A model generated the notes under the pieces. It did not search any database. It was not told the DNA's origin and saw only the letters and a list, made by a program, of their open reading frames with translations. From Clostridiaceae bacterium Marseille-Q3526 (lineage in GTDB: Bacteria > Bacillota > Clostridia > Lachnospirales > Lachnospiraceae), in the NCBI GenBank assembly GCA_018223375.1, contig JAGTTS010000012.1, forward strand, positions 1-46,310: a stretch of 46,310 bases of DNA. The letters run 5' to 3'. This document shows positions 29,913 to 38,183 of this stretch, in pieces (position 1 is the first letter of the stretch; each line of letters opens with the position of its first letter). A program made the translations under genes and the position numbers.

Positions 29913-30536
29913 ATGATCACATTAGAAAGAACAAGCGTAATGAACCTGGAAAACGCCATGCGCGGGGCCAGAAATCCCATGAACAGCTGGCACCGTTCTG
30001 ACAGCTGCTATGATGAAAATGGTTCCTATATTTTAGGTCCCAATGATCTGGATCTGGCTAAAAGACTCCGCCAGGCTGGAAGCGATCACCGCAAATACGT
30101 CCGCCAGATTTTCGTGTCTGTGGATATTACTGCTCCCCTCTACTGGTGGAAGGAGTACGATACCTACAAGGTGGCGACAGTGGCTAACTCCTGCAGCACC
30201 ATGCATAAAATCCACAGCAAGGAATTCACCATGGACGATTTCAGCTGCGATCACATGACAGACGGGGCCAGAGCCTTTATGCAGACGATTGTAGATAAGC
30301 TGGAGGAAACCAGAAAGAGATATCTGGAAACTAAGAACAAGGAAGACTGGTACGATCTGATTCAGCTTCTCCCCTCCAGCTACAACCAGATGAGAACCTG
30401 CACCTTCAACTATGAGACGCTGATTAATATTTATTATGCCCGCAAGGATCACAAGCTGGCCGAGTGGCATACCTTCTGCGACTGGATCCTGACTCTGCCC
30501 TACGCAAAAGAGCTGATTGTCGGAGAGGGCAAATAG
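29913..30536 (+). CDS. Divergent ThyX-like protein of the phage-associated type
   Basis: A 207-aa protein of a family seen often in phages and Clostridia, usually left unnamed. Its second half has the ordering of flavin-dependent thymidylate synthase ends: LLPSSYNQMRT (152-162), N166, R177 and EWHTFCDW (184-191), against the LP...T...N-R-L...R...A-EIR pattern of ThyX. The first half has AGSDHRKYVRQ (55-65), VDITAPLYWWKEYDTY (70-85) and NSCSTMHK (92-99) instead of the RHRxxSxNExSxR motif, so ordinary ThyX chemistry is doubtful. It lies next to folA but in the other direction. I see no phage genes nearby. Family placement is inference by pattern. Confidence 0.6.
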   Translation: MITLERTSVMNLENAMRGARNPMNSWHRSDSCYDENGSYILGPNDLDLAKRLRQAGSDHRKYVRQIFVSVDITAPLYWWKEYDTYKVATVANSCSTMHKIHSKEFTMDDFSCDHMTDGARAFMQTIVDKLEETRKRYLETKNKEDWYDLIQLLPSSYNQMRTCTFNYETLINIYYARKDHKLAEWHTFCDWILTLPYAKELIVGEGK

Positions 30537-30559
30537 CAGCCCTTTCTCTTCTGCAAGTG

Positions 30560-30613
30560 AAAAGACACATGAACTGTCATTGGAACTCACCTGACAGTCC
30601 ATGTGTCTTTTTT
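30560..30613. terminator. Two-way terminator between ThyX-like gene and symporter
   Basis: AAAAGACACATG (30560-30571) pairs perfectly with CATGTGTCTTTT (30600-30611), with an inner ACTGTCA/TGACAGT stem (30573-30579 and 30592-30598). A- and T-runs on both sides serve both converging genes. Confidence 0.9.
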
Positions 30614-30676
30614 ATTCCTATTCTGTTTTGCCATTCAGGGACACCGAAGGCCAGAGCTTCGGCGTCCCAGATCCAT

Positions 30677-32080
30677 TTAATTCCAGAAATCAGTTTTTGT
30701 CTCCAGATCAATATCCTTTGCCTTGAATACAGGGTTCTTTCCCTCTTTCTTCTGCTTCAGATAGTCGTTCATACATCTTACGGCCGGTCCGCCCAGAATC
30801 AGGATAACCGGTAGGTTAATGATTGCCATCAGTCCCATGAGAACGTCCGCTGTGTTCCATGCCACGCTGAACTCCATGGTAGCGCCGAAGCATACGATCA
30901 GAGCTGCTGCCAGACGGAATACCATTAACAGAGCCTTATTTGGCGTCTTGTCACAGATATATCCAAGTCCCATTTCTGCATAGTAGAAGTTACCAATTAA
31001 GGTAGTAAACGCAAACAGAACCAGAGCGATTGTAATAAAGATCGTTCCGAAGCTTCCCAGCGTGTTGGCAACTGCCGCCTGCACGTACGGCATTCCCTGA
31101 AGGTCTGTGGACGGCTCAATGCCGGAACACAGAAGCATGAATGCTGTTGCAGAACAGATAACGATAGTATCAATATAAACGGAAAGCATCTGAACCAGTC
31201 CCTGCTTTACCGGGTGGGATACGCCTGCGGAAGCGGCTGCGTTAGGAGCAGAACCTACACCGGCCTCATTGGAGAAAAGACCTCTCTTAATTCCCTGCAT
31301 AATGGCAGAACCTGTAAAACCTCCAAAAATAGCCTTGAAGTCAAATGCCTGAGTAAAAATATCTGCAAACATCTGAGGAACGAGGTTTAAGTGTGTCACA
31401 ATAATAACCAGAGAAACCAGGATATAGAAAATTCCCATAACAGGAACCAGAACTCCTGTGATCTTGGAAATCTGCTTGCTTCCTCCAAAGATGCAGACAG
31501 CAAAGGCCGCTGCCAGCACAGCGCCGATAATGAGCGGCGTAGTGGACGGATCGTAGAAGCTGTATGCCCGGAAGGAATCGGCGATATTGAAAGCCGCTAC
31601 CATGTTGAAACCGCCCATATAGGTAACAATCAAGGTTCCCGCAAACAGGATTCCCAGCCATCTCTTTTTCAAAACTGCCTGTATGTAGTACGCCGGTCCT
31701 CCGTAGGAGCTTCCGTCCGCTGCTTTTCTCTTGTAAATCTGTGCCAGGGTGCTCTCAATAAATGCAGAAGCGCTGCCCAGAATCGCTACCAGCCACATCC
31801 AGAACATGGCTCCTGCTCCACCGATGCAGATAGCGGTGGAAATACCTGCAATATTTCCAGTTCCCACTCTTGACGCTGTGGAAACCATCAGAGCCTGGAA
31901 AGATGAGATTGACTCTTTGTCATCGCTGGGTTCTTTTACTACGCGGATTGCTTCTTTCAGACAGCGGAACTGAATAAATTTTGTCTTTACTGTGAAATAA
32001 ATACCAGCTCCCAGAAGCAGAACGATCAGAATATAGGTATACAGCCAGTTACTGAGGGTATTGATAATCTCTGAAAACAT
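30677..32080 (-). CDS. Sodium:amino acid symporter, AGCS family (alanine/glutamine type)
   Basis: A 467-aa membrane carrier with about eleven helices. Family marks include QALMVSTASRVGTGNIAGISTAI, FWMWLVAILGSASAFIESTLAQIYK, SYGGPAYYIQ and NEAGVGSAPNAAASAGVSHPVKQG. Such carriers import alanine, glycine or glutamine with sodium. The gene for glutaminase stands upstream on the same strand, as in the Bacillus glnT/glsA arrangement, which favours glutamine. A promoter about 180 bases upstream gives a long leader. Confidence 0.92.
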   Translation of the reverse strand: MFSEIINTLSNWLYTYILIVLLLGAGIYFTVKTKFIQFRCLKEAIRVVKEPSDDKESISSFQALMVSTASRVGTGNIAGISTAICIGGAGAMFWMWLVAILGSASAFIESTLAQIYKRKAADGSSYGGPAYYIQAVLKKRWLGILFAGTLIVTYMGGFNMVAAFNIADSFRAYSFYDPSTTPLIIGAVLAAAFAVCIFGGSKQISKITGVLVPVMGIFYILVSLVIIVTHLNLVPQMFADIFTQAFDFKAIFGGFTGSAIMQGIKRGLFSNEAGVGSAPNAAASAGVSHPVKQGLVQMLSVYIDTIVICSATAFMLLCSGIEPSTDLQGMPYVQAAVANTLGSFGTIFITIALVLFAFTTLIGNFYYAEMGLGYICDKTPNKALLMVFRLAAALIVCFGATMEFSVAWNTADVLMGLMAIINLPVILILGGPAVRCMNDYLKQKKEGKNPVFKAKDIDLETKTDFWN

Positions 32081-32256
32081 ATTTGTCTTTCCTTTCTCAA
32101 TTTCCTTAATTTTCCTGTTGCTTGCCCCTTATATTACAGCTTGAAGGCGCTGCCAAATCTTCCCCAGCTTCCTTTCCTCCTTTCCCCTGTTTCCCTGTTT
32201 CCCTGTACTGGGTTTTCTTTGATTTAGCAATTTTTAATAATTTTTATATTTTTTTT

Positions 32257-32286
32257 ATTATAATATAAAATGGCGCTGCTGTACAA
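32257..32286 (-). promoter_or_regulatory. Promoter of the symporter gene
   Basis: In the minus direction TTGTAC (32281-32286), 18 bases, TATAAT (32257-32262). The leader to the ATG at 32080 is about 170 bases and contains a triple CCCTGTTT-type octamer repeat (around 32182-32206). No known riboswitch class was recognised in it. Confidence 0.55.
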
Positions 32287-32356
32287 CTGAATTTTCTCAA
32301 ATTTTTCCAGATGCCTTTGCAGGCTGTGCCGCTTTTATATTCTTCGGCTCTTTCTA

Positions 32357-33289
32357 TTAAGGCTCCCAGGCAAACATATGCAGATTTAGCTCCTCTGACA
32401 CATATTTCAGCATGGCTTTTCCGCCAATGCTGTTTCCTTTTTTATCCAGAGAAGGTCCGTAAATGCCGATTCCCATTTTTCGGTCCACTACAGACAGGAT
32501 GCCTCCTCCTACGCCGCTCTTAGAGGGAATTCCCACTTCCACTGCAAATTCGCCGGAGCCGTCGTACATGCCGCAGGTCAACATAATCGTCTTAACGGTC
32601 CGCACGACTTCCCGATCCAGAAGTCTTTCTCCTGTCTCCGGATGAATGCCGCCATTGGCCAACACCAGGCCGAACGCTGCCAGGCTCTTTGCCGTCACGC
32701 TGAGGGAACACATCTTCACATACAGTTCCAGGCTGCGCTCTATGTCGCACTCAATGATCCCCTTGCTCTGAAGCAGATAGGCAATGGCTCTGTTTCTCGC
32801 GCTGTTGGCCATCTCCGAGGTGTAGGCCCTCTCATCCAGACGGATCTTCGGATCAAGACAGAGCTTTCCCGCATAGTCAAGCAGCTCTTTGAAGCTGAAA
32901 ATAGGCATCAGGTAGCTGACTACAGTGATCGCCCCAGAATTGATCATGGGGTTGTATGGATAGTTGCTGGTCATATCCAGCTTCAGCAAAGAGTTAAACG
33001 CGTCTCCAGACGGTTCCATCCTGATCTTCTCAAATACCTTGTCAAATCCGCAGTGCTGAAGCGCCACACAGAGGGAAATTACCTTGGAAATACTCTGAAT
33101 GGTAAACCGTTTCTGAGAATCCCCTGCCTCATAAATTTCTCCGTCCCTCGTATAGATACAAATTCCCAGATCATGCTTATCTGCCCGGGAAAGTTCTGGA
33201 ATGTAAGACGCAGTCTCACCCTTGTCCACTTCCATGCTTCCCGCCAGAAGAGCTTCCTCTAAAATTCTTCCTCTCTCCTTATCTGTCAT
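32357..33289 (-). CDS. glsA: Glutaminase
   Basis: Hydrolyses glutamine to glutamate and ammonia. A serine-beta-lactamase-like fold of 310 aa with the nucleophile in FTIQSISKVISL (S-x-x-K), PSGDAFNSL, NPMINSGAITV and GVGGGILSVV, all strongly conserved in GlsA. RBS GGGAG precedes the ATG. Upstream of the symporter on the same strand and divergent from a LysR regulator, it forms a glutamine use module. Confidence 0.96.
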   Translation of the reverse strand: MTDKERGRILEEALLAGSMEVDKGETASYIPELSRADKHDLGICIYTRDGEIYEAGDSQKRFTIQSISKVISLCVALQHCGFDKVFEKIRMEPSGDAFNSLLKLDMTSNYPYNPMINSGAITVVSYLMPIFSFKELLDYAGKLCLDPKIRLDERAYTSEMANSARNRAIAYLLQSKGIIECDIERSLELYVKMCSLSVTAKSLAAFGLVLANGGIHPETGERLLDREVVRTVKTIMLTCGMYDGSGEFAVEVGIPSKSGVGGGILSVVDRKMGIGIYGPSLDKKGNSIGGKAMLKYVSEELNLHMFAWEP

Positions 33290-33467
33290 TTTTTCTCCCT
33301 TCCATCTCCTTCTGAGAGCAGGCCGCTTCTCATATCTCAGCAGTCACAGCTGCACTCTGAAAAAGATTTTTTATAAATTATTTTTATATCTTTTATAAAT
33401 TTTATTTTATATCCATAGTATAGCAGAAAGTGATTTCCCTTTCTAATACCTGATACCTATAAGGCTA

Positions 33468-33480
33468 TAGCAGATTGCTA
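33468..33480. promoter_or_regulatory. LysR-type binding box between glsA and lysR
   Basis: TAGCAGATTGCTA is a perfect 5-3-5 dyad with the T-N11-A form of LysR-type regulator sites. It lies in the 291-base divergent region (33290-33580), about 100 bases before the LysR start. The rest of that region is AT-rich with no gene. Confidence 0.6.
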
Positions 33481-33580
33481 CAACCCGCCTGGCCTTTTTT
33501 CGCATTTCATGATATACTTTTAACAAAATCAAGCAGCACTCTGTTTTTTTCTGCTGACGTTCTGGTTCAGGAGGTTCTCT

Positions 33581-34531
33581 ATGGATTACGATATCAACTT
33601 AAAGCATCTTTCTTACTTTATCACAACTGCCCGTCTCGGCTCCATCAACCGGGCCGCACAGACTTTGTATATCTCTCAGCCCCACCTTGGAAAAATCATT
33701 AAGGAATTGGAGCGCACAGCCGGAGCTATGCTTTTTGAACGCACCAGAGGGGGTGTGATCCTGACTCCGGATGGAAAAGACTTTCTGGAACGGGCAGAGG
33801 GAACTCTGCGGGCGGCCCAGTCTCTTCTGGAATTCCGCTCTGCCTCCAGTCCTTCCGCTCATTCCCTGATGGTTTCTATGACTCGTTTTTCCCACATTAT
33901 GGAATGTTTCATCGAAATTGTTCTGCGCCACAAAAACGACGACGCCTTTGTACACCGGCTTCGGGAAGGCACGGCGGATGAAGTGATCGAAGATGTGTAT
34001 TCCGGACAGTTTCATGTAGGAGTCATTCACTTTAATCCGGAAGAAAAGAAAAGCGTTCTCGCCCGTTTAGCGTCCATGGGACTGTCCTATGAGACGCTGT
34101 CTCTGGTACGGCCCCATATCGTTCTCTCCAGGAATCACCCGCTGATCCGGGAAGGGAAGCCAGTTACCCTTGAGAATCTGGCTCCCTATGGCTTCGCCCG
34201 GTATCAGGACGCAGCAGAAGATTTTGCCTACCATATTTTTTCTGAAAATATCCTGTACAACTTAAATTCCGGCTTGAAAATCGTTTATCTGGACGGGCGC
34301 GCCTCTCTTCTCCACCTGCTGGCCAACAGCGACTTTTATGGCATTGGAATTTACGGCTTCTCCGCCCAGGATTCCACCTACCAGGTTATCTCCGTTCCTA
34401 TTGAGGAATGCAGAGATCGGCTGGAATTCGGATATATTCTTCCCAAGGGAGGTCCTATATCAGAAATCACAGCAGAATTTATAGAGGAGCTGAAAAGCCG
34501 TTTTTCTAAAGCTTTATCTCCCCAAGCCTGA
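33581..34531 (+). CDS. LysR-family transcription regulator
   Basis: A 316-aa regulator with an N-terminal winged helix (about 6-65: LSYFITTARLGSINRAAQTLYISQPHLGKIIKELERTAG region) and a two-lobed effector domain (about 95-300). AGGAGG lies 6 bases before the ATG. It is divergent from glsA, the classic arrangement for a regulator of its neighbour, so it may respond to glutamine or a related acid. Its 3' end overlaps the end of addA by 26 bases on the opposite strand. Confidence 0.93.
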   Translation: MDYDINLKHLSYFITTARLGSINRAAQTLYISQPHLGKIIKELERTAGAMLFERTRGGVILTPDGKDFLERAEGTLRAAQSLLEFRSASSPSAHSLMVSMTRFSHIMECFIEIVLRHKNDDAFVHRLREGTADEVIEDVYSGQFHVGVIHFNPEEKKSVLARLASMGLSYETLSLVRPHIVLSRNHPLIREGKPVTLENLAPYGFARYQDAAEDFAYHIFSENILYNLNSGLKIVYLDGRASLLHLLANSDFYGIGIYGFSAQDSTYQVISVPIEECRDRLEFGYILPKGGPISEITAEFIEELKSRFSKALSPQA

Positions 34532-37500
34532 AGGAATAGATGAGCGTTTCCTTCACCGGCTTATTCTCCATCTGCATCAGGGCCCGTCTGTAATAGTCCA
34601 GCTGAAGCTTGTAGCGTTCTATCAGCGTCTCCTCCTGCTCTGCGTAATCCGTTTTATAATCTACAAGAATCAGCTCCCCGTTTTCCTCAAAAAAGGCGTC
34701 CATGATTCCCTGAATCAGCACCAGCTCGTCCGAATCCCAGTCTCCTATCTCCCGGGCCGGGATTCCGATGACAAACTGGCTCTCTTTTTTCAGGCGGCCT
34801 TCTCTCTGGGCGTCTGCCATTCTTCGCCCCAGATCCGACTGGAAAAACGGCCAGATCACAGACTCCCGTACCAGTGCTCTGGCATCGGCTGTCATTCTTC
34901 CTTCTTCTGCAAAACGATCCAGCTGTTCTCTGATATCCTGCTTTGTCCTGATTTTATGAAACTCCAGAAGCTCCATGGCTCTGTGGTAAGCAGTTCCCCT
35001 TCTGGCTCCCTGCCCCTCGTCCTTCTCGTCTGACAAAAACTTCGGAATAGTAGGCAGAAACGCGCTCTCCTCCAGGCTTTCCTCCTCTCCCTCCTTTTTA
35101 ATGTCCGAGACGGAAAGCTTCGTATTGAGACGCAGATCGTCCTGCCATGGATACCGGCAGGAGGCCAGCTTCTCCAGCTGTGCCCGGTACGCTTCGTCTG
35201 AAAGCCCAAGAGCTTCCTCCCAGAGTGTCTTCTGAGAAGTATCCATGCCCAGAAGCATATCCTTTGTCAGTTTCTGCTGCACCTGACGGCTGATCTCCTG
35301 TCCTAAAAGTTCCTTCGCCATCGTCTCTCTGACGCGGATTCTGCATCCGCCCTGGGCTATGGCCATCAAAATCCAGTCCAGATAAGAGCTGGCCAGGGAC
35401 AGAAGGGTAAAGGGAAGTCCTCCCTCTGTCTCAAAAAGAGATTCCTTCCATTTTTCCAGCTTTGACTCCAGGTTCTTGTCAGAAGCAGTCAAAATTAATT
35501 TTTCCTTGGCCCGCGTCATGGCTACATAGAGAACCCGCAGCTCCTCCCCCAGATTTTCCAGATCCATTCTCCGCTTCAGCACATTTTTCTTAAGGGTAGG
35601 CGCCTTCAGCCTGGTCTCGCTGTCCAGATAATCTGCTCCTATTCCAAACTGGGGATCAATGAGAATTTTCCCTCTGGTATCCTGTTTATTAAACTGCTTT
35701 CCCATGGCAGAGGCAAACACAATGGGAAATTCCAGACCTTTGCTTTTGTGGATACTCATAATCCGCACTGTATTTCCGCCTTCTGCCGCCGTGGACGCCT
35801 CTCCAAAATCTGTATTGTATTTTTTCAGCTTTTCAATATATTTAATGAAATGGAACACGCCTCTGTAGCTGGTAGACTCATAGGCAGCCGCCTTCTCCAC
35901 CAGCATATCCAAATTTGCCCGCCGAGTCTCTCCAGAAGGCATCGCCGATACATAATCATAATATCCCGTTCGATCGAAGATTCTGTAAAGCAGCTCGTGG
36001 ATCGGCAGATAAACGGCCTGCATTCTAAGCTCTTCCATGACCTCTGTAAAGAAATCCAGCTTCCTGGCCGTTTCCTCCTCCTCTGCTTCCAGACAACGGT
36101 TCTCCTTCCTGTAAGTGTCCAGGAAGGCGCAGACTGCCCCGTACAGTCCCCGATCCTGTCCTTTCTCCGTATTGTTTTTAAACTCTGCTGTGATCTCAGC
36201 CAGCTCCCGATCCGTCAGGCCAAAAAACGGCGCCCTGAGCACTGCCGCCAGAGGAATATCCTGCATCGGATTATCCAGAACTGCCAGAAAATTCAGTATC
36301 GTCTCCACCTCAATGGTGGTAAAATATCCTGTCTTTGATTCGGCAAAGGCAGGGATTCCCATATGCCCCAGCGTCTCCACAAAGCTTTCCGCCCAGCCTG
36401 AAACGCTTCGCAGCAAAATGACGATATCCCGGTACTCCGCCCTCCGGTAAGCTCCTTCTTCTTTATCCCATACCAGGCACCCTTTTTCCGGATCGGTAAG
36501 CTCCCGAATCCTCATGCCGATCATTCTGGCTTCCAGCTCCTGCCTGGTGTAATCTGCGCTGTCGTCGTCCAGCTCCTCTAAAATACTGTCCTTCGTGTTA
36601 ATCAAAAGAAGCTCCGTGGAAAAATCCCTCTCCTCTTCTGAAGCAGACTCCGGAAGAGGCTCATATCCAGCTCCTGGATGAAGAGCGGCGTCCTCTGTGT
36701 AAGCCACAGAGCCCAGCTTTTCTGTCATAATCTTAAAAAACACATCGTTTGTGCTTTCCAGCACCTGAGGACGGCTTCTGAAATTCTGATGGAGCTCTAT
36801 CTTTTGAAACTGGCTGTCCTCTCTGGTGTAGGACTGATATTTTTCCAGAAACAGTTCCGGTCTGGCCAGACGGAATTTGTAAATACTCTGCTTCACATCT
36901 CCTACCATAAATACGTCCGGCTCTCCAAACCGCTCTCTGGAAACTGCCCTGATCAGGGCCTCCTGCACCAGATTGCTGTCCTGATACTCGTCCACCAGGA
37001 TCTCGTCAAACTGGCGGGCCAGATCGTCCGCCGTCTCGCTCAGTTCTCCGCTGTCCCTGTAAAGAACCTGCAGCGCCAGGTGTTCCAGATCGTTAAAATC
37101 CACCAGATTTCTCTCTCGTTTTTTAGCCGAAAAACGCTGTTCAAATTCCTCGGCCAGTGAAAGAAGCATAAGAATTGAATCTCTGCTTCCCGCCAAATCC
37201 GAAAGTATCTCCTCCTCTGAGGCAAAGAGAAACTGAGCTTTGATTTTTTCTAACGCCTTCTTGATCCGCTTGCGGCACTCTGCCACAGCCTCCTTCTTTT
37301 CCGGAGAGACAGCGGAATTTTTGCCCCGGATAGCCGCCAGCTTGGGAAATTCAAAGCTGTCTGCCTCCCGGGCAAGCATACCATAGCCCGATACCTGTTC
37401 CATCCGCTCTGCATGAGCCAGATCAGATAAAATCATAGGAAGATACGGTTCCGGGCCATCCGGCTCCCTGCACAGCCCGGACGCCGCTTTCAGCTCCTTT

Positions 37501-38183
37501 ACCCACTCTGAAGCCTGAGTTTTTACGTCCGCCAGAAGAAACCGCATCCATTCTGTCTGATCCAGGGCTTCTAGGGAAGTATCCGACAGCTCCTTTCTGC
37601 ACTGCGCTATCCACTCTCCCGGCCACGGATTGCTCTGAGAGAAACTGTAAACCTGATAAATATATTCGTCAATTCCGCCGTCCGCCTTTCCAGAGGCAAA
37701 GGCGTCTACAAATTCTTCAAATTTCGGATCCTTCTTCCCATACCAGTCCTCCAGAAGTTCCTCCATCACGTCTCCCCTCAGAAGCAGCATCTCGCCTTCG
37801 TCTCCCACTCGAAATGCCGGATCTAAATCCAGGCAGTCGAAATGCTCTCTCAGCAGATGCAGGCAGAAGCTGTCGATGGTGGTGATCTGGGCATACTGAA
37901 CCAGAACCGCCTGCTGCTGCAGATACTCATTATCCGGCTCTTTCGCCAGCTTCTTTTCAATGGCGTCAAGAATCCTCTCTCTCATCTCGGAGGCAGCGGC
38001 TTTCGTAAATGTCATCACAAGAAGTCTCTCTATATCTCCCGGATGCTCCTTGTCTGTAATCATCTCAATAATACGCTCCACAAGAACGGCCGTCTTCCCG
38101 CTTCCCGCTGCGGCGGATACTAACAAATTCCTGTGCCTGCTTTCAATGACCTGTCTCTGATCCCGGGTCCAATTTACTCCCAT
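34506..38183 (-). CDS. addA: ATP-dependent helicase/nuclease subunit A
   Basis: UvrD-like motor and nuclease subunit of AddAB, which processes double-strand breaks for recombination. A 1,225-aa protein: Walker A AAAGSGKT (24-31, K30), DEYQDSN motif II, later helicase motifs such as RIMSIHKSKGLEFPIVF and LRVLYVAMTRAKEKL, and a C-terminal RecB-type nuclease with ILVDYKTDY (D1175, K1177). All visible catalytic residues are present. The start overlaps the end of addB by 10 bases, with AGGAGG 12 bases upstream. Confidence 0.97.
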   Translation of the reverse strand: MGVNWTRDQRQVIESRHRNLLVSAAAGSGKTAVLVERIIEMITDKEHPGDIERLLVMTFTKAAASEMRERILDAIEKKLAKEPDNEYLQQQAVLVQYAQITTIDSFCLHLLREHFDCLDLDPAFRVGDEGEMLLLRGDVMEELLEDWYGKKDPKFEEFVDAFASGKADGGIDEYIYQVYSFSQSNPWPGEWIAQCRKELSDTSLEALDQTEWMRFLLADVKTQASEWVKELKAASGLCREPDGPEPYLPMILSDLAHAERMEQVSGYGMLAREADSFEFPKLAAIRGKNSAVSPEKKEAVAECRKRIKKALEKIKAQFLFASEEEILSDLAGSRDSILMLLSLAEEFEQRFSAKKRERNLVDFNDLEHLALQVLYRDSGELSETADDLARQFDEILVDEYQDSNLVQEALIRAVSRERFGEPDVFMVGDVKQSIYKFRLARPELFLEKYQSYTREDSQFQKIELHQNFRSRPQVLESTNDVFFKIMTEKLGSVAYTEDAALHPGAGYEPLPESASEEERDFSTELLLINTKDSILEELDDDSADYTRQELEARMIGMRIRELTDPEKGCLVWDKEEGAYRRAEYRDIVILLRSVSGWAESFVETLGHMGIPAFAESKTGYFTTIEVETILNFLAVLDNPMQDIPLAAVLRAPFFGLTDRELAEITAEFKNNTEKGQDRGLYGAVCAFLDTYRKENRCLEAEEEETARKLDFFTEVMEELRMQAVYLPIHELLYRIFDRTGYYDYVSAMPSGETRRANLDMLVEKAAAYESTSYRGVFHFIKYIEKLKKYNTDFGEASTAAEGGNTVRIMSIHKSKGLEFPIVFASAMGKQFNKQDTRGKILIDPQFGIGADYLDSETRLKAPTLKKNVLKRRMDLENLGEELRVLYVAMTRAKEKLILTASDKNLESKLEKWKESLFETEGGLPFTLLSLASSYLDWILMAIAQGGCRIRVRETMAKELLGQEISRQVQQKLTKDMLLGMDTSQKTLWEEALGLSDEAYRAQLEKLASCRYPWQDDLRLNTKLSVSDIKKEGEEESLEESAFLPTIPKFLSDEKDEGQGARRGTAYHRAMELLEFHKIRTKQDIREQLDRFAEEGRMTADARALVRESVIWPFFQSDLGRRMADAQREGRLKKESQFVIGIPAREIGDWDSDELVLIQGIMDAFFEENGELILVDYKTDYAEQEETLIERYKLQLDYYRRALMQMENKPVKETLIYSFRLGEIKL

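Noticed and set aside
29913..30536. Prophage remnant around the phage-type ThyX-like gene
   Set aside because: Neighbouring genes are ordinary metabolic genes with their own terminators; no integrase, capsid or attachment repeats are visible.
32081..32256. Glycine or glutamine riboswitch before the amino acid symporter
   Set aside because: The conserved segments of those classes are not seen in the leader.
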